This document shows positions 44,793 through 55,996 of a stretch of DNA of 64,000 nucleotides, piece after piece. A program made the translations under genes and the position numbers. The stretch is from Enoplolaimus lenunculus (lineage: Eukaryota; Nematoda; Enoplea; Enoplida; Thoracostomopsidae), in contig JASANG010000534.1 of the NCBI GenBank assembly GCA_030248215.1, forward strand, positions 62,001 to 126,000, in the 5' to 3' direction. The notes under the pieces were generated by a model. The model saw only the letters and a program-made list of their open reading frames with translations, was not told the origin of the DNA and searched no databases. How positions within the stretch are numbered: position 1 is the stretch's first letter; each line of letters opens with the position of its first letter.

Positions 44793-45005
44793 GGCCAATG
44801 TAAAGAACAGGGGCGGAACAGTATTATAAACATATTCCTAAGAATAAGCCTAAGCCTAAGCCTAAGCCTAAGCCTAAGCATAAGCGTAAGAATGAGCGTA
44901 TTCCTAAGCCTAAGCCTAAGCCAAGAAAAAAATTAGTCTAAAGCTTAAGCTTACTCTGTTCGAGTTTCACAGAAAAACGTTCCGCCCCTGATCTTCACAT
45001 AGTCC
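44793..45005. mobile_element. Family A MITE with clean CCTAAG array
   Basis: GGCCAATGTAAAGAACAGGG to CCCCTGATCTTCACATAGTCC. It has five uninterrupted CCTAAG/TAAGCC hexamers near 44850. No convincing 8-bp duplication remains. Confidence 0.85.
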
Positions 45006-45441
45006 AAACAGTGCAATACGAACAGGAACATACACGAAGAAAATATACAGGGGTTGAATACCGAGAAATTCAGGAATGGACTTATGTCAAAAATACGTAA
45101 TTAAAAGGCTTCATAAGCCTAAAAGAACCAAAAAATATTTTCTCGCTCGCTACGCTCATTCGCGTATCTCGCTAAACTCATACCCCCATCATTAATCCTA
45201 AATTCTAATCTGGTCACCACACCAGAACGCGATGTTGTGTTGTTTCGTCTGGTTACCGTAAAAGGGATTCGAAATAGAAAATTGTTATTTTTAGGCTATA
45301 ACCTAAAAGTGTCCAAGCCTCTTGCGGGAACCAGTGTTAATTACTGTTTTCTTAATAGTTTGTCATGTTTGTTTTTCAAGCAGATTAAAGTTGTTTACTG
45401 AAAACATAAAATTGACTCCTACAGAAGGTTTTCACTGTTAC

Positions 45442-48216
45442 GGCCATTGTGGAACAAAAAGATCAGGAGTGGAACGTTTTTCTGCGGGACCGCAATAGAA
45501 TGAGCTTAAACGCTTTAGACCGCCACATTTTGAATAGGTTTAGGCTTAGGCTTAGGTTCAGGCTTGGGTATATGCTCATTGTATAGAGTGAGCTTAAAAG
45601 TTTTAGACCGCTTTTCTTAATAAGTTTAGGCTCAGGTATAAGCTCATTCTTACGCTTAGACTAAGGCTTAGGTATAAGCTCATTCTTACGCTTAGACTAA
45701 GGCGTAGGTATAAGCTTATTCTTACGTTTAGACTATTAAGGCGTAGGTATAAGCTCATTCTTACGCTTAGACTAAGGCGTAGGTATAAGCTTATTCTTAC
45801 GTTTAGACTATTAAGGCTTATGTATAAGCTCATTCTTACGCTTAGACTAAGGCGTAGGTATAAGCTTATTCTTACGTTTAGACTATTAAGGCTTATGTAT
45901 AAGCTCATTCTTACGCTTAGACTAAGGCTTAGGTATAAGCTCATTCTTACGTTTAGACTATTAAGGCTTATGTATAAGCTCATTCTTACGCTTAGACTAA
46001 GGCTTAGGTATAAGCTCATTCTTACGCTTAGACTAAGGCTTAGGTATAAGCTCATGCTTACGCTTAGACTAAGGCTTAGGTATAAGCTCATTCTTACGCT
46101 TAGACTAAGGCTTAGGTATAAGCTCATTCTTACGCTTAGACTAAGGCTTAGGTATAAGCTCATTCTTACGCTTAGACTAAGGCTTAGGTATAAGCTCATT
46201 CTTACGCTTAGACTAAGGCTTAGGTATAAGCTCATTCTTACGCTTAGACTAAGGCTTAGGTATAAACTCATTCTTACGCTTAGACTAAGGCTTAGGTATA
46301 AGCTCATTCTTACGCTTAGACTAAGGCTTAGGTATAAGCTCATTCTTACGCTTAGACTAAGGCTTAGGTATAAGCTCATTCTTACGCTTAGACTAAGGCT
46401 TAGGTATAAGCTCATTCTTACGCTTAGACTAAGGCTTAGGTATAAGCTCATTCTTACGCTTAGACTAAGGCTTAGGTATAAGCTCATTCTTACGCTTAGA
46501 CTAAGGCGCAGGTATAAGCTCATTCTTACGTTTAGACTAAAGCTTAGGTAGAACTCATTCTTACGCTTAGACTAAGGCTTAGGTATAAGCTCATTCTTAC
46601 GCTTAGACTAAGGCTTAGGTATAAGCTCATTCTTCCGCTTAGACTAAGGCTTAGGTATAAGCTCATTCTTCCGCTTAGACTAAGGCTTAGGTATAAGCTC
46701 ATTCTTACGCTTAGACTAAGGCTTAGGTATAAGCTCATTCTTACGCTTAGACTAAGGCTTAGGTATAAGCTCATTCTTACGCTTAGACTAAGGCTTAGGT
46801 ATAAGCTCATTCTTACGCTTAGACTAAGGCTTAGGTATAAGCTCATTCTTACGCTTAGACTAAGGCTTAGGTATAAGCTCATTCTTACGCTTAGACTAAG
46901 GCTTAGGTAGAACTCATTCTTACGCTTAGACTAAGGCTTAGGTATAAGCTCATTCTTACGCTTAGACTAAGGCTTAGGTAGAACTCATTCTTACGCTTAG
47001 ACTAAGGCTTAGGTATAAGCTCATTCTTACGCTTAGACTAAGGCTTAGGTATAAGCTCATTCTTACGCTTAGACTAAGGCTTAGGTATAAGCTCATTCTT
47101 ACGCTTAGACTAAGGCTTAGGTATAAACTCATTCTTACGCTTAGACTAAGGCTTAGGTATAAGCTCATTCTTACGCTTAGACTAAGGCTTAGGTATAAGC
47201 TCATTCTTACGCTTAGACTAAGGCTTAGGTATAAGCTCATTCTTACGCTTAGACTAAGGCTTAGGTATAAGCTCATTCTTACGCTTAGACTAAGGCTTAG
47301 GTATAAGCTCATTCTTACGCTTAGACTAAGGCTTAGGTAGAACTCATTCTTACGCTTAGACTAAGGCTTAGGTATAAGCTCATTCTTACGCTTAGACTAA
47401 GGCTTAGGTATAAGCTCATTCTTACGCTTAGACTAAGGCTTAGGTATAAGCTCATTCTTACGCTTAGACTAATGCCAATGTATTAGCTCATTCTTACGCT
47501 TAGACTAAGGCTTAGGTATAAGCTCATTCTTACGCTTAGACTAAGGCTTAGGTATAAGCTCATTCTTACGCTTAGACTAAGGCTTAGGTATAAGCTCATT
47601 CTTACGCTTAGACTAAGGCTTAGGTATAAGCTCATTCTTACGCTTAGACTAAGGCTTAGGTATAAGCTCATTCTTACGCTTAGACTAAGGCTTAGGTATA
47701 AGCTCATTCTTACGCTTAGACTAAGGCTTAGGTATAAGCTCATTCTTACGCTTAGACTAAGGCTTAGGTATAAGCTCATTCTTACGCTTAGACTAAGGCT
47801 TAGGTATAAGCTCATTCTTACGCTTAGACTAAGGCTTAGGTATAAGCTCATTCTTACGCTTAGACTAAGGCTTAGGTATAAGCTCATTCTTACGCTTAGA
47901 CTAAGGCTTAGGTATAAGCCCATTTTTACGCTTAGACTAAGGCGCAGGTATAAGCTCATTCTTACGTTTAGACTAAAGCTTAGGTAGAACTCATTCTTAC
48001 GCTTAGACTAAGGCTTAGGTATAAGCTCATTCTTACGCTTAGACTAAGGCTTAGGTATAAGCTCATTCTTACGCTTAGACTAAGGCTTAGGTATAAGCTC
48101 ATTCTTACGCTTAGACTAAGGCTATAGGTAGAAGCTCATTCTTAGGCTTTAGGCTTAGGTATAAGCTTAGGAACAGACTAGTTACTACTGTAACGGTCTT
48201 GTTCTATACATCGGTC
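45442..48216. mobile_element. Giant family A MITE swollen by a satellite
   Basis: The left end GGCCATTGTGG leads into GATCAGGAGT and GGAACGTTTTTCTGCGGG. The right end is ACTGTAACGGTCTTGTTCTA then TACATCGGTC. Both are family A. Between them is the 36-bp array, which raises the element to about 2.8 kb against the usual 150-340 bp. The flanking 8-mers no longer match. Confidence 0.85.
45620..48130. repeat. 36-bp satellite, about 70 units, TTAGGC-derived
   Basis: The unit reads TAAGCTCATTCTTACGCTTA then GACTAAGGCTTAGGTA. The left edge (45640-45960) alternates with 39-bp units containing GACTATTAAGG. A few 34-bp units (GGTAGAACTCATTC) recur at 46550, 46910, 46980, 47340 and 47990. The 36-bp period keeps frames open for hundreds of codons (SLYLSLSLSVRM repeats on the minus strand), but this is an arithmetic effect and not a gene. 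Confidence 0.95.
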
Positions 48217-48500
48217 GAAATGGGTACAAAAATATGAGCATATTCTCAAAACCAACTGTGCATGCAGTTGTTGTGTTTGGTCAATAGACCTTTACAAAAA
48301 GGTTTCATTTGGGCAACGGGTTGCAATTGAGCCATCGCCGGGGCAGGTGTCGTTTCTGCAATCGTCGGAGACCGGCGCAGGGTATATCACCCAATTATCT
48401 TTCAACGAACGGAGACAACCCTACTTGTTTATGACAAATTTTATTCGATAAAAAATAAATTAATCACACTGTATCACATTGTTTTTTCCACTTACTGCAG

Positions 48501-48729
48501 TGACCCGAATAAGAGGGTGGAGTGATATATATTTGGCCTCTCCAGAGGGTACACCCCTTGTTATTCGGTTACGAGTCATTTATGCGCTACAATTATGGAT
48601 AATTGTCATCTATGGACTCTAATTAGGGTTAGGGACTCTATTCGCTTACGGACTCTTATTAGGGGTGCAGAATCTTATTGAACGGGACTCAAAATGCCCC
48701 GTCTTATTACCGCACTCTTATTCGGGTCA
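48501..48729. mobile_element. Family E MITE (TGACCCGAATAAGAG ends)
   Basis: TGACCCGAATAAGAGGG at the left and CTCTTATTCGGGTCA at the right are inverted copies. The interior repeats GACTCTTATTAGGG-like motifs. A partial relative lies near 34055-34130 (GCGAATAAGAGGCAGG). Confidence 0.7.
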
Positions 48730-48742
48730 ATACAGTACGTTA

Positions 48743-48981
48743 CAATGTAAATTCTACAGAGTTGATTTTAACTCAGAATGAGTTTAATTCACTCAGATGA
48801 ATGAGCTCTGGTTTAAATCGTTCAAAACTCACAAATTCTGAATTGTTTGAACTCATTCTGAGTTAATTAATCAACTAACCCAAAAATCAGCTCGCAATGA
48901 GTTAATGTTTACTGTTATTGACTCGAAAAGAAACCAATTCTCTTTCTGAGTTCATTAATCAACTCATTGGAATTTACGTTG
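48743..48981. mobile_element. Family T MITE
   Basis: CAATGTAAATTCTACAGAG to CTCATTGGAATTTACGTTG, with mirrored ACTCAGAATGAG motifs. Confidence 0.8.
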
Positions 48982-49151
48982 TTTTAGCTTTAAATTCTCA
49001 AACGAATACAAAACAATGAATGAAAAGACAACCATTAATTTTCATTCATAATTTTTTTCACTTTTCTTCTTGAATGTATTTCTGTTCAATTACGCACGGA
49101 CTCATTTGCTGGTTCGTAATTACGCATGGGCCCATTTGCTGGTTCGTATAC

Positions 49152-49350
49152 CTTGTCTGCCCGTATATGCAGACCTTGACGGACCTTGAGCAGATCCTCG
49201 CAGACCCGTATGAGCAACGGTGCTTAGGTTCCGGGTCGTACTTCCGTGAACCAGCGGGGCCACCCGGCGGTCTAAATGATGAGCGAGAAACTCGGATTGG
49301 TTCGACTGGAGCGGTTGAGTACACAGCGTGGACAGCGGCGATGCTTGATG
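49152..49350 (-). CDS. Probable exon 4 of the unrecognised disordered-protein gene
   Basis: The acceptor ACGTTTTAG|CATCAAG and the donor GACAAG|GTATACG bound 199 nt. Read in the phase left by the exon at 52830-53030 (phase 0), it is open throughout: HQASPLSTLCTQPLQ, then HHLDRRVAPLVHGSTTRN and GPSRSAYTGRQ, ending in phase 1. Its Ser/Thr/Arg-rich content, codon choice (TCG, ACG, CCG) and size resemble the two exons upstream. The plus strand is also open with a possible acceptor (TATATGCAG|ACC) and donor (AAAAC|GTAAAG). The strand is therefore likely but not certain. Confidence 0.55.
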
Positions 49351-49417
49351 CTAAAACGTAAAGTTGATTGAGCAGAAAAATGTTTCATTTTTTTAAATTC
49401 TATGCTATTAATTTCAG

Positions 49418-49890
49418 AACTCGTATTCTCAAATGTGAGCAGCACTTATCATCAATTGGTGATAGGTCATGTCACTTTGGACCCAGTGTATGGTGAGGTT
49501 TGAAAGTCGACACATCGTTGTCGTTTGATTTGCTTCACTTCTGTACAAATTTTGACATCTGCAGTTTGTAGATGTTCGTCAGATTGAAAACTTATCGCTA
49601 CCTGATTTATAGGCGCTATACAATTTCAGTGAGTTGTTTTTAGCTCAGAATGCGTTGAATTCACTCAGAGGTCTGAGTTCTGAATTAGGTGTTTTAGAAG
49701 TCAGAATTCTGAATTCATTAAACTCATTCTAAGTTATAATTAATCAAGTCACTTGGAATTAAGTCAGCTCAGAGTGAGTTAATGTTTACTGTTATTAACT
49801 CAGAAATAACCAACAATAACCAATTCTTTCTCTAAGTTAATTAATCAACTCATCGGAATTTACTGTGTACGCATTCAGAATATATGGACC
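49418..49890. mobile_element. Family P element interrupted by a family T MITE
   Basis: ACTCGTATTCTCAAATGTG begins the P element and GCATTCAGAATATATGGACC ends it. The T copy at 49621-49867 sits inside its right arm. Confidence 0.8.
49621..49867. mobile_element. Family T MITE nested in family P
   Basis: CAATTTCAGTGAGTTG to CATCGGAATTTACTGTG. The host arm reads GGCGCTATA before it and TACGCATTCAG after it. Uninterrupted P copies read GTGCTATACGCA, so TA alone was duplicated. This fixes the family's target as TA, the mariner/Tc1 type. Confidence 0.88.
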
Positions 49891-49894
49891 AGAG

Positions 49895-51430
49895 CTTAGG
49901 TATTGGCGAAAACTGAATAACGGGCGTATTTATTGAGTTTATTTATCTGGTTTAACATTTAGAAAACTGCTTGAGCAAAATATTAATTAGAAGTGTTGAT
50001 CTTAACAACAGGCTTGTTTGAGTCAAATATTACATAATCATTATCCTATGTTAATTATAGAAGTCTATTCACTGAGAGACACCAAATTTGCGGTGGTCTT
50101 AGAGACTGAAAGGCTAAAGTTAGTATTAGGATCAAACTTATAAATATCTTTATGTTTAGGCTTGTGCTTAGGCTTAGTGTTTAGGGCCCCAATACTTAAT
50201 ATAGGCTTTGCCATTAAAGTAAGGCTTTATTTGTTATCAAATGGGGTTCATTTGAACAATTTTCAAACGTTTTTATGTCACGTTTTCAAATAACACCTTT
50301 GGGAACTGCAAATTGCACGCAGTTATTGACCTCACAAAGTTTCAGGTTCGTAACCTTGACGGTTCACTTGTTTCAGAACATATGGCTAACATAGCGATAG
50401 GTGCTATACACAATTGAGAATACGACTACTCGGCACGGTCACTAACCTGATTTGGTTTCAAGCTAAACCAACTGGTTGAACGGCTGCCAATGCTGTTGAC
50501 CGGTGTAAACGGGCGACGATAGGATAACTAAAATATTAAATATAAACAACATTGATAAATATAGCAGAAACGTTCACCGTACGTATTTTGGGCATCGTTT
50601 CACTTCAAAAATCTATATATATTAAAGCAGGAACGCAGCACATACGTATTTTTGGCAGCGTTCCAGCAAGATTTGTATATCGAAGCGCAAATTTGCATCT
50701 ATACTTCTGAGTGAAAAATTCGCTGAAGATAGAAGATTGTTGTTTACTTTTTGTTTGTGTTGTTTTGAGTTGCACACGTGTGCAACTACGGATTACTAGT
50801 AATTCTTATAGTTGGTTTTGATTTCGTTTTTCACTATTCGGTTCCGGTAATAAAATCCGGTATTTTTCACCGAAATTTTCCGGTATTTTTGGCATTGAAA
50901 AATTTTTTTCTCATTCGTAAATTATAAGAAAAATTAGCATACTATTGTGACTTGTTTTTCTAAAATTATCTAAATGCGTAAATTGGCAAAATTTTCAATT
51001 TGTGTCATACTCCACACAATGCGTTTGTAAAACTTTTCGACCAACGTATAAAGTTGTCTACAGTTACAATCGACTCCAAGCAATTTTAAAACGTTGCATC
51101 GACGCTCAGTTGCAATCTTATGCTTTAAAACACAAAAATAAAAAACAAACAAATAATAAAACAAACATAATAATAAAAACATAAAACAAATTAAATGAAC
51201 ACTAAGAGGCATCAAACTTCAGTCTTACAATAGGGAATTTTTCGTTGGGGACAAAAAAACATTAATTTTCTAACAAATTATTTATTTAATGTTTTTGGTA
51301 AAATAATTACATAGCTAATACTTTTTATGGTATACATACAGTGTATGGTGTGAACATATATAGTAGAAGTTGATATCCGTAGTTAGAAACAAATAGTTGA
51401 ACGAAATTATTATTTGAAGGACTAGAAACT
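49895..51430. other. Intergenic or intronic stretch without recognised gene
   Basis: AT-rich. A P-family arm remnant (GCGATAGGTGCTATACACAA) lies near 50393-50430, and two short related blocks with ACGTATTTTGGGC/AGCGTTCC lie near 50570-50680. No exon with matching splice sites was found. Confidence 0.4.
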
Positions 51431-51433
51431 GAA

Positions 51434-51730
51434 GCCACATTCACAAGTGGAAGTTTTTGCAGCGAGAACTCGCAGCTGAAACTTGCGTGAAATACTTGCT
51501 GCTGCAAGTATTTTCAAAGGAATATTCCGATTGACCAATCAAACTGCAGGTGGAAGAAATTCCAGTGACTTGCCACTGCGTTCACAAGTGCGAATTAAAT
51601 TCAATAGCATAAATTTCAGTGAATAATTTGCAGCTGCAAGAACTTGAAAACTGCTTTGTGACCAAACCTGCGTGTGCAAGTTGCACGTGCAAGTGTTTGC
51701 CCGCAAAAACTTGCACGTATGAAAACGGCT
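51434..51730. mobile_element. Family Q MITE, diverged
   Basis: GCCACATTCACAAGTGGAAG to AACTTGCACGTATGAAAACGG. It has the Q interior (TTTTTGCAGCGAGAACTCGC, AAAGGAATATTCCGATTGA). Confidence 0.75.
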
Positions 51731-52520
51731 TTAGACACAATCTTAAATACATGAAATGAGAAATTGAAAGTTTTCAAACCATATGAATGAAAACAATACT
51801 TGAGTGATGTGTCAAACATAAAAACAACAAAAGCGAAAGAAAACACAACCAAAAGTAAAATAAAAAAAGCCAATCAAGAATAATTTAATGACACGAACAT
51901 TTTAGTGAAGAAAATAAAATCAGAAAGAAGAAAACAGAATAAAATCTTTCACATTTTTAAACGATGCCTTAACGGTTTTGGTGTCATCAATTTCAGAGGA
52001 CAGATACTGAAATCTTACACCCACCCCCCTCATATTTCAACCTCGAGACTGGAATAAAAATGGGGCATTTTTTGGAAAGCGCAAATAACTCCCCAGTGCC
52101 TTACTTTACTCCATCGATAACCCCAAAATGGGGAAGCCTCTCGGATCCAAGTACCCCCTCCAGAAAATTTCAAAATACGAAATTTCACACTAAACATTAA
52201 AATGCATTCCAATGCTAACATTATGCCCCTATGGGTCGCGAGATTATTCACGATATGTGAAAAAAATTTAATTAGTTTTAATGTTATGAACCTGCTCACA
52301 TTAATTTTTTAGGGGGAGCCCATATCACATTCTCGGCAAGCCAGTGCCCCCCCTGCCAATGCTTTTAAAACTAAAAAATGGTATTTTCAAAAGGAAACTA
52401 ATTTGATTAGAATTGGATACACTTCAATGTTCGCTTTCTACTTTCGAAGAATCTGTAAATTTTCAACGGTTTACAACGAATGGTTATAAACGGAAATTAA
52501 TCAGCTAATATTTCACTTAC

Positions 52521-52821
52521 GGCTAATGTTACTTTTAGGGGCGTAACAGCAGATTAAGCGTATTCCTAAGCCTTAGCCTAAGCCTAAGCGTTGCAAAAAT
52601 GTGTTCCTAAGCCTAAGTCTAAGTCTAAGCGTTGCAAAAATGTGTTCCTAAGCCTAAGTCTAAGTCTAAGCGTTGCAAAAATGTGTTCTTAAGCCTAAAC
52701 CTAAGCGTTGCAAAAATGTGTTCCTAAGCCTAAGCCTAAGCAAAAAATGTAATCTAGAATCTAAACCTGCTGTTTTATAGACCCACCAGAAACCTGGACA
52801 CCCCTTAAAGTAACATGAGCA
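52521..52821. mobile_element. Family B MITE inserted at a splice donor
   Basis: GGCTAATGTTACTTTTAGGG to TTAAAGTAACATGAGCA. The flanks are a perfect 8-bp duplication TCACTTAC (52513-52520 and 52822-52829). The interior holds four tandem blocks of CCTAAG hexamers plus GCGTTGCAAAAATGTGTTC. On the minus strand the right-hand duplication is GTAAGTGA, the 5' splice site of the exon ending at 52830. Confidence 0.93.
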
Positions 52822-52829
52822 TCACTTAC
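52822..52829 (-). promoter_or_regulatory. 5' splice site that is also a transposon target duplication
   Basis: The minus strand reads AGTACG|GTAAGTGA; the intron's first 8 bases equal the copy at 52513-52520 on the far side of the B MITE. Either the duplicated site kept the donor intact, or the far copy was the original donor and this copy took over. Confidence 0.85.
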
Positions 52830-53030
52830 CGTACTATTATACCGAGGACTATCGTCATATCTTCGCGGTTGTGATAGCAGGGGTCGTATCGTAACGCTAC
52901 TTGGCGAAGAGTAGCTGGTATGTCGCGTCGGAGGGAGCGTATAACCGTGATAATATAGCGACAACGGTACATAATCGAGTGATAATGGTCGATAGTATTG
53001 GGGATGAGGCGATGACGGTGGAAACGTACC
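52830..53030 (-). CDS. Exon 3 of the unrecognised disordered-protein gene
   Basis: Acceptor TTTGTTTCAG|GGTACG, donor AGTACG|GTAAGTGA. It has 201 nt, is phase 0 at both ends, and encodes GTFPPSSPHPQYYRPLSLDY, then YYHGYTLPPTRHTSYSSPSS and RPLLSQPRRYDDSPRYNST. The Tyr/Pro/Ser/Arg-rich segment has no folded domain that I recognise. It joins exon 2 (54514-54709) without disturbing the frame. Confidence 0.82.
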
Positions 53031-53954
53031 CTGAAACAAAAATGTAAAATCGCGCACCCAGGAATTTCACCTCGAGTTGGATAAAGAGATTTAGGATTGT
53101 GCTATGCTCTACTAAAAGCCGAACGCCGCTGCGTATCGCCGTGTGTCGCCCGACGCCGCTATGCGTTACTAACAAAATATAGGCAAAATCTGATTGGTGG
53201 AAAAATTTTACCGCAACTCGTGCCGATGGGTGGCGGCTCGGGGCGACGCCCGGCGGCGTGCGACTAAAATTTTCGCCTAACACAGCATCTGATTTATACT
53301 GTTTTCAAACAGATTATAGCTGATTTGGTGGAACGCCCTCATTTCGAGCCATCAACAACTTTGATTGCATAATTATAATTTAGGCTAAACTGCATGCAAA
53401 GATACGGCAATGCGATGCAAACTTTGACCGATATTAAACACTGTTCTCATTTTTGAAGATTTTTTCATTTCATTTCGAAGATTTTTCACTTATTTCACTT
53501 ATATTTACTCTATACTTCGATGCCAAGCACTCGGACCTGCGCGCTGGGAGACACGAGGTTTGTATAGAGACTAAGAGGCGTAAGCTTAGGATAAAGATTA
53601 TCTTGTGTTTATTTTTAAGCTTAGGTTTAGGTTTAGGCTTTGGATTATGCTTACGGTAAGCAACAAACACAAGCATACGGCCTTTGATAACTCAAAACAA
53701 AGATTCGTTTGTGATTCAAGTAAGAAACACAGAAACGTTTTTTGCTTATGTCCCTTCTGTTCAGCCGCAATTTACTACAAAATGTTAAGACAGTTGACAC
53801 AGTACCAAAGAAGTTTAAATTCCGGCGTCGGAATAACATTTAGACAGAATCGGAACCGGAACGTACATTTTACCGGAACTTCAGTCTGAATCGGAATTCT
53901 GTTGAAACCCTGGTTAGTAAGCATGCCCCTGCGGTTTACACAAGTCCTATTTTG

Positions 53955-54420
53955 GGCTAATGTTACTTTTAGAGCCATAACAGTAGATTAAGGGCATTCC
54001 TAAGCCTAAGCCCAAGCATAGCAAAAGCGTATCTCTAAGCCTAAGTCTAAGCGTAAGCGTCTAAGCCCAATGACGGATCCATGGGGGGCACCCCGGCCGT
54101 GGGACCCCCAACATCATCTCAACAAAAATTATAGAGTGTCAGTTGCTGTTCTACGCTGTTCCGAAAATAGCAGGCAGTTTTAACTCATTCAAAAACAGAA
54201 ACAAATATTGCTGAAACTGACTAGATTTTCTTTTTCAAAACTAAATTAGCTTCCGAATCCGAGCCTTTAAATTTATGCCTGTTTGAAACCAAATCTGAAT
54301 TTATGTTGCCACCATATTTTAGATCTAAATTGCGCTGATGCGTTAGTTTTATTTTTTGATTAAACCTACTCTTTTACAGACCCACCAGAAACCGGGACGG
54401 CCCTAAAAGTAACATGGGCC
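53955..54420. mobile_element. Family B MITE with a nested GGATCCATGG-type hAT fragment
   Basis: GGCTAATGTTACTTTTAGAG to CCTAAAAGTAACATGGGCC. Flanks CTATTTTG (53947-53954) and GTATTTTG (54421-54428) match at 7 of 8. From about 54068 (GACGGATCCATGGGGGGC) to about 54340 the interior is foreign and resembles one end of the hAT MITE at 19209-19381. Confidence 0.82.
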
Positions 54421-54513
54421 GTATTTTGTTAACAAAATGTAAAAAAGCTTTTTTCTCGAATTTTGTGTCATATTAATTATTTTAGAATTCACCAATTTAC
54501 ACAACAAACTTAC

Positions 54514-54709
54514 AGTTCCTGACCCACCGGACGGGTTCCGCTCATCCGGACGGGCATATTCGTTCGAAAATCGAGCAGGTGATTTTCCGGGTCGCGTATG
54601 ACCTTCAGGAGTTGTGACCATCGGAGCTGGCGACTGTATCGACTCCACAAATCGCGACACTGTCGGACGTCGTTCGTATTTTGACTCAATATCGACAACG
54701 CGATGATAT
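54514..54709 (-). CDS. Exon 2 of the unrecognised disordered-protein gene
   Basis: Acceptor ATCATTTCAG|ATATCATC, donor GGAACT|GTAAGTTT. It has 196 nt. The first base completes the Val codon left open by the 2.9-kb exon (GT|A), giving YHRVVDIESKYERRPTVSRF, VESIQSPAPMVTTPEGHTRP and ARPDERNPSGGSGT, ending in phase 0. The agreement of phase, both splice sites and an open frame strongly supports one gene with its neighbours. Confidence 0.82.
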
Positions 54710-54963
54710 CTGAAATGATTCATACTAATTGGATTACGGTAGATTTCATTTTAACAATTACTTGTTTCTCAAATGTGTGTAGCATCTATAACCAGTTGGT
54801 GATCAATTGTGCAAACTTGTGAACTTGACAATAGCGACTTCCCAAATTCGGTACATTTGAAACTAAACTCTCACCCTTTCATTCTGTGGAAGTTTAGTCC
54901 CGTAGCAGCTGTTGTAGTTTGCCTATGCGATAACTGCTACACACAACTGAGAAAACCATTTTT

Positions 54964-55144
54964 GGTGTTGTAAAAGATCAGGAGTGGAACGTTTTTCTGC
55001 GGGATTGCAATATAATAATGTTAAACAGTCAGTTTTGTTGCGTACGCTTAGGCTTAGCTATAAGCTCAGTCGTACGCTTAGACTTTGGCTTAGGTTTAGG
55101 AATATGCTTGCGCTACTGTTACGGCTCGGTTCAATACATTGGCC
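54964..55144. mobile_element. Family A MITE in intron 1
   Basis: GGTGTTGTAAAAGATCAGG and GTGGAACGTTTTTCTGCGGG at the left, TTCAATACATTGGCC at the right. Its hexamer array includes TTAGGCTTAGC and TTAGGTTTAGG. Confidence 0.75.
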
Positions 55145-55493
55145 GATACCGTTTAGCGAAATTTGTATTGCGACAATATGTTTTTCTACGTTGTCAAATT
55201 TAACAAAACTGATAACTTACGCAATGTTTTTAGGCGTCGATTCAGGACTTGACCGCAAACCTTTGGCTCTGAAATTAAATTAAAAACCTGTTGCGTACAA
55301 ATATTATATCAGTAGCCTAAACCATATTTTCTGTAAAAATATTTTTGCCAATTTCCTAAAATGTTCCATTGTTTCAAAAAAACTAAATGCCTAAATGTTT
55401 CAAACCATTTATGCGGCGAAATTATCGATTAAAATTATTTCAACAAATCAGTAAAAATATGGCTCATGTTAACTACAGGGGTCTGCTTACTAA

Positions 55494-55835
55494 GCCTGAA
55501 CCTGACACTGAGACTTAAGCGAAAACCGGAGCCTAATCTGAAATCTAAACCGAAGTCTAATCCTAAGCCTAAGCTTAAACATAAACCCAATACTAAGACT
55601 AAGCCTAAACCTGACACTGAAACTTAAGCGAAAACCGGAGCGTAATCTGAAATCTAAACCGAAGTCTAATCCTAAGCATAAACATAAACCTAAAACTAAG
55701 CCTAAGCCTAAATGTGACACTAGAACTTAAGCGAAAACCTGAGCCTAATCTGAAATCTAAACCGAGTCTAATCCTAACATTAGGCTTAAACATAAACCTA
55801 ATAATAAGCCTAAGCCTAAACCTGCAGGTTTCTAA
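55494..55835. repeat. About 105-bp tandem repeat rich in CCTAAR hexamers, three units
   Basis: Units start near CCTGACACTGA (55501, 55610) and TGTGACACTAG (55713). Each holds GAAAACCGGAGCCTAATCTG, AAATCTAAACCGAAGTC, then a block of TAAGCCTAA hexamers. Open frames with MFKLRLRIRLRFR-type composition are by-products. Confidence 0.85.
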
Positions 55836-55928
55836 GTTTCCCAATCACCTGTGTTCCAGTGGAGTGGTCAAGCCCCTTTAACCCTTTCTCACATGAATAT
55901 TTTCAATTTCAAATGAGACGTAATTTCA

Positions 55929-55996
55929 AGGTAAGATTCGAACCCCAGTCTCACGAGTGGGAGGCGTCTACGATGTCCACTGAGCAATAGGAGCTT
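55929..55996 (-). mobile_element. tRNA-like SINE head
   Basis: The minus strand reads GCTCCTATTGCTCAGTGGAC (A-box-like), then CTCCCACTCGTGAGACTGG and GGTTCGAATCTTACC (B box GGTTCGAATC). The acceptor arms do not pair well, so it is better seen as a SINE or tRNA-derived repeat than as a tRNA gene. It differs from the 20235-type SINE. Confidence 0.5.

Noticed and set aside
45603-47959. Long open frames (up to 306 codons) of repeating SLYLSLSLSVRM, and an antisense YKLILTLRLRLR frame
   Set aside because: They arise because the satellite unit is 36 bp, a multiple of three. There is no start context, splice structure or non-repeat sequence.
48300-48420. GC-rich patch as a further exon of the large gene
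   Set aside because: A frame of about 36 codons follows an AG in the right phase but runs into a stop with no donor, and the acceptor context is poor.
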